64,000 bases of DNA from Natronomonas sp. CBA1123 (GTDB lineage Archaea; Halobacteriota; Halobacteria; Halobacteriales; Haloarculaceae): assembly GCF_009741925.1 (NCBI RefSeq), contig NZ_WPCC01000005.1, positions 1-64,000 on the forward strand. The letters are read 5' to 3'. Of this stretch, positions 21,639 through 30,316 are shown one piece after another (positions within the stretch are counted from its first letter, which is position 1; every line of letters begins with the position of its first letter). Made by a program: the position numbers and the translations under genes. Under the pieces are notes generated by a model that saw nothing but the letters and a program-made list of their open reading frames with translations, did not search any database and had not been told where the DNA came from.

Positions 21639-21953
21639 TTAGATTTCTTCGAGGTGTTCGATGCCCTGCTTGGAGACGTTTGCTTCGGTTATCTCCTCGG
21701 GCATCCAGTCCGGACTGTCACTCGGGGACTCCTCTTCCCACGCCCACCCGTCGTAGATGTGGACCTTCTTCGTCCCCTTCTCACGGAGCCGAAGTTCTTT
21801 GTGCTCGGCGTGTTGCTCGCTGTCCGCTGGGTCGAGTCGGCGTGCCGCCTTCAGCGCCGCCTGCCGAGGCGTCCGACCTGAGAACACACTCGTCTCGTTA
21901 CCTGTCTGGTCTCGAAGCGCGAAGTTTCGCTTGCCATCGTCGTCACGTGCCAT
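21639..21953 (-). CDS. Non-histone chromosomal protein MC1
   Basis: A 104-residue DNA-binding and DNA-bending protein of the MC1 family, found in Methanosarcina and Halobacteria. Family features visible are the start RNFALRDQTGNETSVFSGRT, PRQAALKAARRL, and IREKGTKKVHIY-like residues (LREKGTKKVHIYDGW). Haloarchaeal copies carry a long acidic C-terminal region, seen here after residue 72. The ATG at 21953 is chosen because a GGAGGAG lies 7 nt upstream; longer frames extend into the promoter. It lies downstream of an AT-rich promoter region. Confidence 0.95.
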   Translation of the reverse strand: MARDDDGKRNFALRDQTGNETSVFSGRTPRQAALKAARRLDPADSEQHAEHKELRLREKGTKKVHIYDGWAWEEESPSDSPDWMPEEITEANVSKQGIEHLEEI

Positions 21954-21960
21954 GGTTTCT

Positions 21961-21967
21961 CTCCTCC
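21961..21967 (-). promoter_or_regulatory. Strong Shine-Dalgarno of MC1
   Basis: GGAGGAG on the minus strand ends 7 nt before the ATG. This fixes the start and shows that the transcript has a 5' leader, unlike most genes in the window. Confidence 0.7.
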
Positions 21968-21989
21968 GTGTGAGGTCTGCACACACGTT

Positions 21990-22002
21990 GATATAAATAT
22001 AT
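21990..22002 (-). promoter_or_regulatory. TATA element of MC1
   Basis: Minus-strand GATATATTTATATC lies about 45 nt before the ATG, giving a leader of about 15-20 nt that includes the Shine-Dalgarno. A second TTTATAA lies near 22031-22037. Confidence 0.5.
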
Positions 22003-22189
22003 CCCCCGAACGAGGTAATTTCGGCCACTACATTTATAAACGGGGCCGCGGTGTCGGGCGAAAACGGGGGTCGAAACCCGTCAAATCGGTGCCGATTTTC
22101 GCCCCTCAGAACTCGCGCGCGCCGGAGGGCGGCACCGCGCGCACGGTACACTTATGTATCTCGTGCGGTGACGGGCACAATATAGCCCG

Positions 22190-22387
22190 ATGGTGCGAAA
22201 GAAGAAGCTCAGCCCGAGTGGCGCCAAAGACGAGGACGGCGAGTACCACAACGTACACGTCAACCTCCACGAGGACGAACTCGCCGTCGCCGGTATGGAA
22301 ATCGGGGACGAAGTGTTCGTCCGTGTCCGAGACGGGAAGATAATCATCCAGAAGGCGGACCCGGACGAACTCGAACACGAGTTCTGA
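22190..22387 (+). CDS. Small haloarchaeal protein with an AbrB-like pattern
   Basis: A 65-residue protein beginning with a basic patch (MVRKKKLSPSG) and continuing with VHVNLHEDELAVAGMEIGDEV and VRVRDGKIIIQKAD, the strand-turn pattern seen in SpoVT/AbrB swapped-hairpin DNA-binding domains. Acidic residues follow to the end. A regulatory DNA-binding role is therefore plausible but unproven; toxin-antitoxin use is not supported because no toxin gene is adjacent. It is divergent from MC1 and 56 nt upstream of pyrD. Confidence 0.75.
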   Translation: MVRKKKLSPSGAKDEDGEYHNVHVNLHEDELAVAGMEIGDEVFVRVRDGKIIIQKADPDELEHEF

Positions 22388-22443
22388 GGTCGGGATACCC
22401 CAAGACCGCCGTATTTAAGCGATTTCGGCGGCCTCTCTCGGTA

Positions 22444-23497
22444 ATGCGTCTCTACGACCTGGTGAAACCGATTCTGTTTCAGCTAGACGCCGAAACCGCC
22501 CACAGAAGCGTCCACACCCTCCTGGGAGCTGTCGAGGGAACCGCAGCCGAGCAGTTGCTCGCCGATTACTACACCGTCGTCGACTCCCGACTCTCCGTCG
22601 AGGCCTTCGGGCAGCGCTTCAACAACCCGGTCGGGGTCGCCGCCGGCTTCGACAAGAACGCCGAAATCCCTCGCACGCTCGCGGCCCTCGGCTTCGGACA
22701 CGTCGAAGTGGGCGGCGTCACAGCCGAACCGCAGGCCGGCAACCCCCGCCCACGGATGTTCCGCCTGCCGGAGGACCGAGCGCTCATCAACCGCATGGGC
22801 TTCAACAACGACGGCGCCGACATCATCGGCGAACGCCTCGCCGAAACCGACTGCAAAGTGCCCGTCGGCGTCAACATCGGCAAGTCGAAATCGGCCCCGA
22901 ACGACGAGGCCGAAGCCGACTACCGCTACACCTTCGAGCGTGTCCGCGAGGGGGGCGACTACTTCGTCGTCAACGTCTCCTCGCCGAACACCCCCCGGAC
23001 TCCGCGAACTCCAACAGCGCGACCGCCTCGAATCCATCCTCGGGACACTCCAAGACGCCGGGGCCTCGCCGTTGTTGGTGAAGCTCTCGCCGAACCTCAC
23101 CGACGCCGCCACGGAGGACGCCCTGGCCGTCGTCGACGACCTCGATTTGGACGGCGTCATTGCGACCAACACCTCCACGGACCGACCTACCTCGCTTCGA
23201 GGAGAGGCTGCCAACGAGGAGGGCGGCCTCTCCGGAAAGCCAATCGAGGAGAAAGCGACGAGCATGGTCCGGTTCGTCGCCGAGCGAACCGACAAGCCCG
23301 TCGTCGGCGTCGGCGGCATCTCCGACGCGGAGGGCGCCTACGAGAAGATACGCAACGGCGCCAGCGTCGTCCAGCTGTACACCGGTCTCGTCTACGAGGG
23401 GCCCGCCATCGCACGCGATATCAACCGCGGACTCCTCGAGTTGCTCGAACGGGACGGCTTCGACTCCGTCGAAGACGCCGTCGGCGTCGACCTCTAA
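22444..23497 (+). pseudogene. pyrD: Dihydroorotate dehydrogenase (class 2) with a +1 frameshift
   Basis: PyrD oxidises dihydroorotate to orotate in pyrimidine synthesis using FMN and quinone. The N-terminal half in one frame carries MRLYDLVKPILFQLDAETAH, GFDKNAEIPRTLAALGFG and VVNVSSPNTP. The frame then breaks in a run of six C (22991-22996). With five C the protein continues PGLRELQQRD through LLVKLSPNLTD, IATNTSTDRP and VVGVGGISDAEGAY to the stop at 23497, giving a full 350-residue enzyme. The break falls inside the catalytic SSPNTPGLR motif. No other pyrD is in view, so a sequence error is likely; if real, the strain would depend on another copy or uracil. Confidence 0.9.
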
Positions 23498-23503
23498 CTC
23501 GCG

Positions 23504-24256
23504 TCAGTAACACGGGTCCAACCGCAACCCACCGTCGACCGGAATCCGGACGCCGGTGAGATACGACGCGGCGTCGGAAACCAGAAACGCGACGACGTTC
23601 GCCACGTCCTCGGGCGTTCCCATCCGCCCCCACGGAACGCGGTCGTCCATCGCCTGCCTGCGTTCCTCGGAGGCCAGTATCTCGGCGTTCATCGGCGATT
23701 CGATGACGCCCGGTGCGACGCAGTTGACGTTGATGCCGAACTCGGCCAACTCCAGGGCTATATCCTTCGTGAGCATCTTCACGCCCGCCTTCGAAACGTC
23801 GTAGTGAATCTTCTCGGTCCGCGGGACGGTGTCGTGGTAACTGGAGACGTTGACGACCGCTCCCTCGATGCCGTCGGCTATCATCCGCTCGACGACGGCC
23901 TGACTCAGGAGGAACTGCCCTTTCAGGTTCACGTCGAGAACGCGGTCCCAGTCGGCTTCGGGCAACTCAACGAACGGGTACACCGTCTCGATGCCGGCGT
24001 TGTTCACGAGCACCTCGATGGGGCCGAGTTCCGAAGCCGTCTCGGCGACGATAGCCTCGACTGCCTCGCTGTCGGCCACGTCGCCGGGAACGGCGACCGC
24101 TTTACCGCCGTCGTCTCGGATTTCCGCGGCCGTCTCGCGGGCCGACTCCTCGTCGATGTCGTTGACGGCGATGGCGTAGTCGCCGGCGAGTTCCAGCGCG
24201 ATACCCCGTCCGATGCCGCCGCCTGCACCGGTAACGAGTGCAGCACGTTCGGTCAT
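23504..24256 (-). CDS. Short-chain dehydrogenase/reductase (SDR)
   Basis: A 250-residue classical SDR. The cofactor-binding motif is TGAGGGIGRG near residues 9-18, NNAG follows near 90, the catalytic residues are Ser in VNVSSYHD, then Tyr and Lys in HYDVSKAG, and the C-terminal VPVDGG-like segment reads IPVDGGLRLDP. Asp in AVNDIDEESAR after strand 2 suggests NAD rather than NADP. It resembles glucose 1-dehydrogenase or 3-oxoacyl-ACP reductase-type members; the substrate is unknown. It is convergent with pyrD. Confidence 0.93.
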   Translation of the reverse strand: MTERAALVTGAGGGIGRGIALELAGDYAIAVNDIDEESARETAAEIRDDGGKAVAVPGDVADSEAVEAIVAETASELGPIEVLVNNAGIETVYPFVELPEADWDRVLDVNLKGQFLLSQAVVERMIADGIEGAVVNVSSYHDTVPRTEKIHYDVSKAGVKMLTKDIALELAEFGINVNCVAPGVIESPMNAEILASEERRQAMDDRVPWGRMGTPEDVANVVAFLVSDAASYLTGVRIPVDGGLRLDPCY

Positions 24257-24300
24257 GATGCCGTGTAGACGGCCGGGGAAAACAGGCGTTTCCCTTCCGC

Positions 24301-26115
24301 TCAGCGCAGTCCGTCCAGGTCGAATTCGAAGCCGGCGACCGGCACTTCGAGGTCGTGTTCGACCAACACCGCCGGGTGAACCTCGCCGATGACGCCGACC
24401 GACTCCCCGTCGAGGACGACTTCGGCGGTGCGTCCGGAGATGAAGGATGGGTGTTCCGTCGGCGGCGTCTCCAACTCGGCGTCGAACGCCCGCGCGATAG
24501 CCTGCAGACGCGCCTTTGCGTCCTCGTAGGAGGCGTCGGTGCGGGCGACGACGCCCGCGACGGAGCGGCCTTCTGCGACGTTCGTCGGTTCCTCCAAATC
24601 GACGCCGGCGACGAGGCCGATTTCGGAGAGGTCCTGCGGGTAGGCCCGGTGGGTGTTGTTCTCCAGGACCATCAGCAGCGACGGTAGCGCCCACGTCCGG
24701 ACGACGGTGTAGTCCTCGCTGTACGGTTCGGTGATGGTCGCCGGGTCCCGAGCGCCGAGGGCCTCGTCGTCGGGCGACAGCGACATCCGCTCGAACAGCT
24801 CCGCCTCGTTGGTCATATGGAAGTTCAGCAGGTCCTCGAAGCCCAACCCGACCAGCGCGTCGCGGGCGGCGTCCTCCAGTCTGGAGGTGTCGTGGCGGCC
24901 ACCGACCGTCGACACGTCGGGGTACTTCGGTTCGAGGTCGTTGAACCCGTAGGCTCGGCCCACGTCGTCGACGATATCCATCGGGTGGAGCACGTCGACG
25001 CGGTACGGCGGTATCTCGACCTCGTACACCAGTTCGCCCGACGGGTCGGCGGTCGCCGGTTCCGTGACGTCCGGTTCGGACCTCGATTCCAGCCGTTGTG
25101 TCGGTACGTCTTCCAGTTCGACCGCATCGTCGTCGGAATCTCCTTCATCCGAGGTGTCGGCGTCCAACCCGGCCCGTTCGAGTAGGTCGACGACGTCCTC
25201 GCCGGCGATGTCGATGCCGAGCGTCGTCTCGATGCGCTCGTGGGAGACGGTCTTCGAAGTCGTCGAGAGGTCGGGACGAGTGAGTTCGCGGTCGGGGTAC
25301 TCGACGGTCACCTCCTCGATTCGCCCGCCGCGGGCGTCCAGCGCGTAGCAGACGATGGCACACATCTTGTCGATGGTCCACTGGTCGGTGCCGGTCATCT
25401 CGATGAAGAGGTCACGAGACCCCTCCTCGACTTCCGTCCGCTTGCCGTTGATAACCGGCGGGAACGAGAACAGTCCGATGTCGTCGTAGATGGCTGGATA
25501 CCGCTCCAACCCCTCCACGAGCGGCGCGTACTGCTCGCCAGTGTCGTGTTCGCGGAGTACCTCCGCGGGCGTCCGCTCCTCGTCGTCGTCCAACGGGACG
25601 AACGTGTCGCCGTCCGGTTCGACCCCACGGTAGGAGATGGATTTCTCACCGGCGCCGTCCCCGGAATGTCCTTTCAGCATGGCGAGGTCGTGGACGCCGA
25701 TGGCGCCTTTCGCGCGCTTCCGGCCCATCGTCGCGTGCAGTTTCTCCTGCAGTTGGATGAGCGAATCGAGTTCGTCGGCGTCGAGGTCGACACCACGGAC
25801 GACCGCACCCGTCACGTAGGGCCGTTCCTCGGGGACGCTCTCGTCGACTTCGATGGTCCACTCCGCGTCGTTGGTCTTCGGGACGTACACGCCGCGGTCG
25901 TCGCCGTACTGGTACCGCAGCGACCGGGCGACGCCCTCCACCGAGAGGCGGTCGAGTCGGTCCGGCGCGAACTCCAGTTGGAACTCGCCGTCCTCGGTTT
26001 CGCCCTCGTACTCGAGGCCGAGCGCGAAGAGGTCGTCTTTCAGTTCCTCGCCGCTCTTCTCGTCGTGGCCCGTCAGTTGCCGCAGTTCCTCGGGGTCGAC
26101 GTCGACGACGGGCAT
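24301..26115 (-). CDS. pheT: Phenylalanine--tRNA ligase beta subunit
   Basis: A 604-residue archaeal-type PheT, the non-catalytic subunit of the tetrameric enzyme, involved in tRNA binding and editing. It begins MPVVDVDPEELRQLTG, has the B3/B4 editing-like region with GLFSFPPVINGKRTEVEEGS, B5 domains with VEIPPYRVDVLHPMDIVDDV, and the catalytic-like C-terminal fold with VRTWALPSLLMVLENN. An acidic insertion (DTSDEGDSDDDAVELED) is typical halophilic decoration. Its start overlaps the pheS stop by one base, so the subunits are co-translated. Confidence 0.97.
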   Translation of the reverse strand: MPVVDVDPEELRQLTGHDEKSGEELKDDLFALGLEYEGETEDGEFQLEFAPDRLDRLSVEGVARSLRYQYGDDRGVYVPKTNDAEWTIEVDESVPEERPYVTGAVVRGVDLDADELDSLIQLQEKLHATMGRKRAKGAIGVHDLAMLKGHSGDGAGEKSISYRGVEPDGDTFVPLDDDEERTPAEVLREHDTGEQYAPLVEGLERYPAIYDDIGLFSFPPVINGKRTEVEEGSRDLFIEMTGTDQWTIDKMCAIVCYALDARGGRIEEVTVEYPDRELTRPDLSTTSKTVSHERIETTLGIDIAGEDVVDLLERAGLDADTSDEGDSDDDAVELEDVPTQRLESRSEPDVTEPATADPSGELVYEVEIPPYRVDVLHPMDIVDDVGRAYGFNDLEPKYPDVSTVGGRHDTSRLEDAARDALVGLGFEDLLNFHMTNEAELFERMSLSPDDEALGARDPATITEPYSEDYTVVRTWALPSLLMVLENNTHRAYPQDLSEIGLVAGVDLEEPTNVAEGRSVAGVVARTDASYEDAKARLQAIARAFDAELETPPTEHPSFISGRTAEVVLDGESVGVIGEVHPAVLVEHDLEVPVAGFEFDLDGLR

Positions 26116-27635
26116 CAGTGAACCACCTCCACGTTCCGCAACAGTTCGAGGTCACACAGCGTCCCGTGGACGTCGCGGATGTCCTCGAAGCCGTACATCA
26201 ACATGAGCAGTCGCTCTAACGCGAGTCCCCACGCCATCACGTCGCAGTCGACGCCGAGCGGCGACAGCACCTCCTCCCGGAAGATGCCCGAGTTGCCGAT
26301 TTCGATGAGCTCGCCCGTCTCGGGGTGTTTGCCGAACAACTCGAAGGACGGCTCCGTGTAGGGGTTGTAGTGGGGTTTGAACTCGATGTCGGTGATGCCG
26401 AACTGCTCGTAGAACTCCGTGAACGTCCCCATCAGGTCCCGCACCGAGAGGTCCTCGGCCATCACCCACCCCTCGATTTGGAAGAACTCGAGTAGGTGGG
26501 TCGGGTCGAGGGTGTCGTTGCGGTACACTTTCTCGACGCTGAAGTACCGCTGTGGCGGTTCGAGGTTGCCGACCTGTTCGCCGGAGAGATACCGCATCGA
26601 CAGCGAGGTGGTGTGACCACGGAGGTCGACCTGTCGGGCCACGTCGGTCGTCCACGGCGAGTGATAGCCCTCGCCGTCCTCCCCGACGCCGTCGCGGTGG
26701 GCCGACTCGACTGCTTCCAGTAGGTCCTCGGGGAGACCCTCCATCGGCGGCACGTCGAGACCGAACTGGTCCCAGTGGGTGCGGGCGGGGTGGTCCTGGG
26801 GCATGAACAGACAGTCGTTGATCCAGAACTCCGCGTCGGCGTGGGGGCCTTCCATCTCCTGAAACCCCATCCCGACAAGCACGTTCTTGACGCGGTTTGC
26901 GGTCTGACGCAGGATGTGTTCCTTCCCGCCGTGGACCGTTTCGGCGTCGGCTTCGACGTTGTACTCGGTGAACTCCACCTCTTCCCACTCCCCGGAGGTG
27001 AGCAGTTCGGGCGTGACTGCGCTGACGGTCTCGGCGACTTCGACGCCTTCCATCATCGCGGTGACGCCCTCGTCGGTCAGCGTGACGCTCCGGACGGTCG
27101 TCTCGGTGCGCTCGATGAGGCCGCGCGTCTCCAGTCGGTCGAGGATTCCGGGGTCGGTGTAGCCGGCGTTGCCTGCGGCGATAGCCTCCAGCGCCTCCGT
27201 CTCGGGGTCGGCGTCGGGGTCGACGTCCGGCCCCTCTGTGGTGTCGACGATTACCTCACCACTGTCGATTCGGCCCAGTCCCTTCCGGGCGAAGTTCGAC
27301 AGCGCGATGTCGACTTCGGGGCCCTCGAGGCCGGCCGCTCCGATGAGTTCGCCCATCGGAACGGGGTCGTCGTCGGCACCGGCGTCGATGGCGGCCTCGT
27401 ACAGGCGGAGTTCGGGCAGGCCGTCCTCGCGGTACGTCTCACCTTCGTCGGTGAGGTGGACGTCCTCGGCGACGTGTTCGTCGACCGCGAGCAGGCCGGT
27501 GTCTTCGAGTTCGAAGGCGGCCCGCGTGACGGCCGTGGCGTCTTCGCCGAGTTCCTCGGCGAGCTGTGCAACCGTTTTCGTTTCGGTCGCGCTGGCGGCT
27601 TCCAGCAGCGCGACCTGCGTTTCGGGCAATCTCAT
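26115..27635 (-). CDS. pheS: Phenylalanine--tRNA ligase alpha subunit
   Basis: A 506-residue catalytic subunit that charges tRNA-Phe. The N-terminal region is winged-helix-like (LPETQVALLEAASATETKTV), followed by the class II aminoacyl-tRNA synthetase core with HPARTHWDQFGLD, YRNDTLDPTHLLEFFQIEG, and motif 3 GLALERLLMLMYG. I chose the ATG at 27635 because the longer frame to 27785 adds an arginine-rich segment unlike the family. The 240 nt upstream of it (27636-27875) hold no recognisable gene. Confidence 0.97.
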   Translation of the reverse strand: MRLPETQVALLEAASATETKTVAQLAEELGEDATAVTRAAFELEDTGLLAVDEHVAEDVHLTDEGETYREDGLPELRLYEAAIDAGADDDPVPMGELIGAAGLEGPEVDIALSNFARKGLGRIDSGEVIVDTTEGPDVDPDADPETEALEAIAAGNAGYTDPGILDRLETRGLIERTETTVRSVTLTDEGVTAMMEGVEVAETVSAVTPELLTSGEWEEVEFTEYNVEADAETVHGGKEHILRQTANRVKNVLVGMGFQEMEGPHADAEFWINDCLFMPQDHPARTHWDQFGLDVPPMEGLPEDLLEAVESAHRDGVGEDGEGYHSPWTTDVARQVDLRGHTTSLSMRYLSGEQVGNLEPPQRYFSVEKVYRNDTLDPTHLLEFFQIEGWVMAEDLSVRDLMGTFTEFYEQFGITDIEFKPHYNPYTEPSFELFGKHPETGELIEIGNSGIFREEVLSPLGVDCDVMAWGLALERLLMLMYGFEDIRDVHGTLCDLELLRNVEVVH

Positions 27636-27875
27636 TGACGAGTGTGTGCGTGGCTCTCTGTTAGCGGTTCCGACTCGAAGACGGCGTTTCGCCGGAGGCG
27701 CGACAGCGTCGCCTCCGGGTCCACGCCGTCTACCGAGCGAAAAAGAAACCGAACCCAGAGACTGCGGGCTGGTCGGACGCGACACCGATGGCAGCAGTGG
27801 GTTCGGGCGCCATACGCGACGCCTTGGCAGGCGTCGACAAAAGCGTTACCGTCGAATCGTCGCCGTCGCGCTCGG

Positions 27876-28925
27876 CTATCTCGTGAATCCGCCGGGGACA
27901 CCCGCCGCGCCGGCGCCGCCCTCGTTGGGGTTGCGGCCGTCGGGAGCGGGTAACTCCAGCACGCGAGCGCCGCAGTCGGCACACTCGACGGCGATGACCT
28001 CCCAACTCTGACAGCAGGACTCAACGCTCTCGTCGGTGGGGGCGATGGGACCGCCACACTCCGGGCACGTCTCGAGGAAGACGCGGAACCCCTTGAGAAC
28101 CGAGAGCCGTTCCTCCGGGAGGAGGACGCTCCAGCGGCGGTCCTCGCTGGCGACCGCCCGGTGGGCCGCGAGGTCCGAAATCAGCGCCGCCTCCGTAATC
28201 CAGTTGTACTGTGCCTTCCCGTCGACGAGGCCGTAGTAGCGGCCGTCTTCGCGGGTCTCGATTTCGACCGCGGCTTCGTCTTCTTGGAACAGGTCCGCGA
28301 GCGTTTCGACGCGTTCGTCCTCCTCGGAAAGCGCCTCGATGGCGTCTTCCCACTCCACCCGGAAGGAGTCGACGAGTTCGAGGTCATCGCCCTCCTCGGT
28401 CGGTCGGACGACGCCGAACGCCGAGAGCACCTCCTCCATCGGTTGACCCATGAGGTCCTCGACGTCCTCCCGCTCCGGGAGGACCTCCGGTTCCGCGTCG
28501 TCCGCCTCAGCGGCGACGGCGTCGCTTTCGTCGACTACCTCGACGGATTCCGTCGCAGAGGGTTCGCTCGTCACGGAGTCGTCGTCTTCTTCCGAGTCGG
28601 CAGTTTCGTCGGCACGAGCGGCCGCCTGCTCGGCGAGTTCGACGGGTACGTCTTCGCCCGGCGGGTCGGCCTTGTCGAAGGCCGCAAGCACCGACTGCGG
28701 GAGATACCGCTTCGTCAACTCGGGCGTCCCGGGAACGAGATACCCCCGGAGTGAGACGAGTGCCGCGCTCGCTACGAACGTCAACAGCCCCAACGCACGG
28801 TTTCGACGGCCGACGAGCGCGGAGACGCCCGCCGCAATGAGGAGATTGAGAATCGTACAGGGCGTACACCGATTCTCTCCGGTGTACTCCGGCTGTTCGA
28901 GTCGCTCGAGAAGGTCATTCGGCAT
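27876..28925 (-). CDS. Haloarchaeal membrane protein with acidic linker and C-terminal zinc ribbon
   Basis: A 349-residue protein starting at the ATG at 28925. The N-terminus has a CxxC pair (NRCTPCTILN) directly before two membrane segments (about residues 22-60). A long Asp/Glu/Ser linker of about 90 residues follows, then a globular region with RYYGLVDGKAQYNWITEAAL, and a C-terminal zinc ribbon formed by CPECGGP, CC and VECADCGARV. It occurs across Halobacteria but has no known function. A membrane-tethered regulator or assembly factor is possible. It is 53 nt before ahcY on the same strand. Confidence 0.8.
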   Translation of the reverse strand: MPNDLLERLEQPEYTGENRCTPCTILNLLIAAGVSALVGRRNRALGLLTFVASAALVSLRGYLVPGTPELTKRYLPQSVLAAFDKADPPGEDVPVELAEQAAARADETADSEEDDDSVTSEPSATESVEVVDESDAVAAEADDAEPEVLPEREDVEDLMGQPMEEVLSAFGVVRPTEEGDDLELVDSFRVEWEDAIEALSEEDERVETLADLFQEDEAAVEIETREDGRYYGLVDGKAQYNWITEAALISDLAAHRAVASEDRRWSVLLPEERLSVLKGFRVFLETCPECGGPIAPTDESVESCCQSWEVIAVECADCGARVLELPAPDGRNPNEGGAGAAGVPGGFTR

Positions 28926-28979
28926 GCAAACCGGTTGCACCGCGAACAATAAAAGGGATTCCGACCAGGGCTGTGGCCG

Positions 28980-30260
28980 TCAGGTCCCGTGCTGCCAGCT
29001 GTCCATGTACTCGGTCTGTTCGGGGGTCAGTTCGTCTATCTCGATGCCTTCGGCTTCGAGTTTGATTTCGGCGACCTCGCGGTCGAGGTCGTCGGGCACC
29101 TCGTGGACGCCCGCGTCGTAGGCGTCGCTGTTCTCGACCATCTCGCGGACGCAAACGGCCTGCACCCCGAAGCTCTGGTCCATCACTTCGACGGGATGGC
29201 CCATCGCGACCGGCGAGGCGAGGTTGACCAACCGCCCGTCTGCGAGGACGTTGATGCGTCGGCCGTCGGGCAGTTCGAACTCCTCGACGCCGTCCCGCAC
29301 CTCTCGGCGGCCGACCGCCATCTCGTCGAGGCCGTCGAGGTCGATTTCGACGTTGAAGTGACCGGCGTTGGCGAGGACGACGCCGTCCTGCATGGCCTCG
29401 AAGTGCTCTTCGACGATGACGTCTCGGTTGCCCGTCGTCGTCACGAAGATGTCGCCTTTCTCGGCCGCCTCGGCCATCGAGGCGACCTCGTAGCCCTCCA
29501 TGTGCGCCTCCAGGGCCCGGCGGGGTTCGACCTCGGTGACGATGACGTGGGCGTTCTGTCCGGACGCCTTCATCGCGACGCCCTTCCCACAGTAGCCGTA
29601 GCCGGCGACGACGACGTTCTTGCCCGCAAACGAGAGGTTCGTCGTCATGGCGATGTTCGAAAGCGACGCCTCGCCCGTCCCGTGGACGTTGTCGAACAGT
29701 CGCTTCATCGGCGTGTCGTTGACCGCGAACATCGGGTAGTGGAGTTCGCCGTCGTCGTCCATCGCACGCAGGCGGTGGACGCCCGTCGTCGTCTCCTCAC
29801 AACCGCCGACGATGGAGTCGATGAGTTCGGGGTAGTTCTCGTGGATGGCCATCACGAGGTCACCACCGTCGTCGACGGTGACGGTGGGGTCGTGGTCGAT
29901 TGTCGCCTCGATGGCGGCGTAGTACTCATCGTCGTCGACTTCGCGTTTGGCGTAGGAGGTGACGCCGTCGACGGCATCCAGCGCGGCGCTCACGTCGTCG
30001 TGGGTCGAAAGCGGGTTACAGCCGGTGATGGCCACTTCGGCGCCCGCTTCAGCGAGAACCTCGGTCAGAACGGCCGTCTTGGCTTCGACGTGCATCGCCA
30101 TCGCCACGACCTCGCCCTCAAGGGGCGTCTCGGCGCCGAACTCCTCGGCGACGGCGGTCATGATGGGCATGTGCTGTCGGGCCCACTCGATTTTCTTGCG
30201 GCCCGATTCCCGAGCGCTCTCGGGGTCCGAGAGCTGTTCGGTTATCGTCGGGTGACTCAT
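28980..30260 (-). CDS. ahcY: Adenosylhomocysteinase
   Basis: A 426-residue NAD-dependent enzyme that reversibly splits S-adenosylhomocysteine into adenosine and homocysteine, keeping methylation reactions running. Key features are the N-terminal IEWARQHMPIM, CNPLSTHDDV near residue 82, TGVHRLRAMDDDGEL, the NAD motif VVAGYGYCGKGVAMKA and the C-terminal tail ending YMDSWQHGT. It is slightly shorter than eukaryotic SAHH, as is normal in archaea. A second SAH-processing enzyme is encoded at 31608-32900. Confidence 0.97.
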   Translation of the reverse strand: MSHPTITEQLSDPESARESGRKKIEWARQHMPIMTAVAEEFGAETPLEGEVVAMAMHVEAKTAVLTEVLAEAGAEVAITGCNPLSTHDDVSAALDAVDGVTSYAKREVDDDEYYAAIEATIDHDPTVTVDDGGDLVMAIHENYPELIDSIVGGCEETTTGVHRLRAMDDDGELHYPMFAVNDTPMKRLFDNVHGTGEASLSNIAMTTNLSFAGKNVVVAGYGYCGKGVAMKASGQNAHVIVTEVEPRRALEAHMEGYEVASMAEAAEKGDIFVTTTGNRDVIVEEHFEAMQDGVVLANAGHFNVEIDLDGLDEMAVGRREVRDGVEEFELPDGRRINVLADGRLVNLASPVAMGHPVEVMDQSFGVQAVCVREMVENSDAYDAGVHEVPDDLDREVAEIKLEAEGIEIDELTPEQTEYMDSWQHGT

Positions 30261-30316
30261 ACCCCTCGAAACGGGCGAGGGGCGGAAAACGCTACCGAAG
30301 GAAAAGTCCGCAGTCG

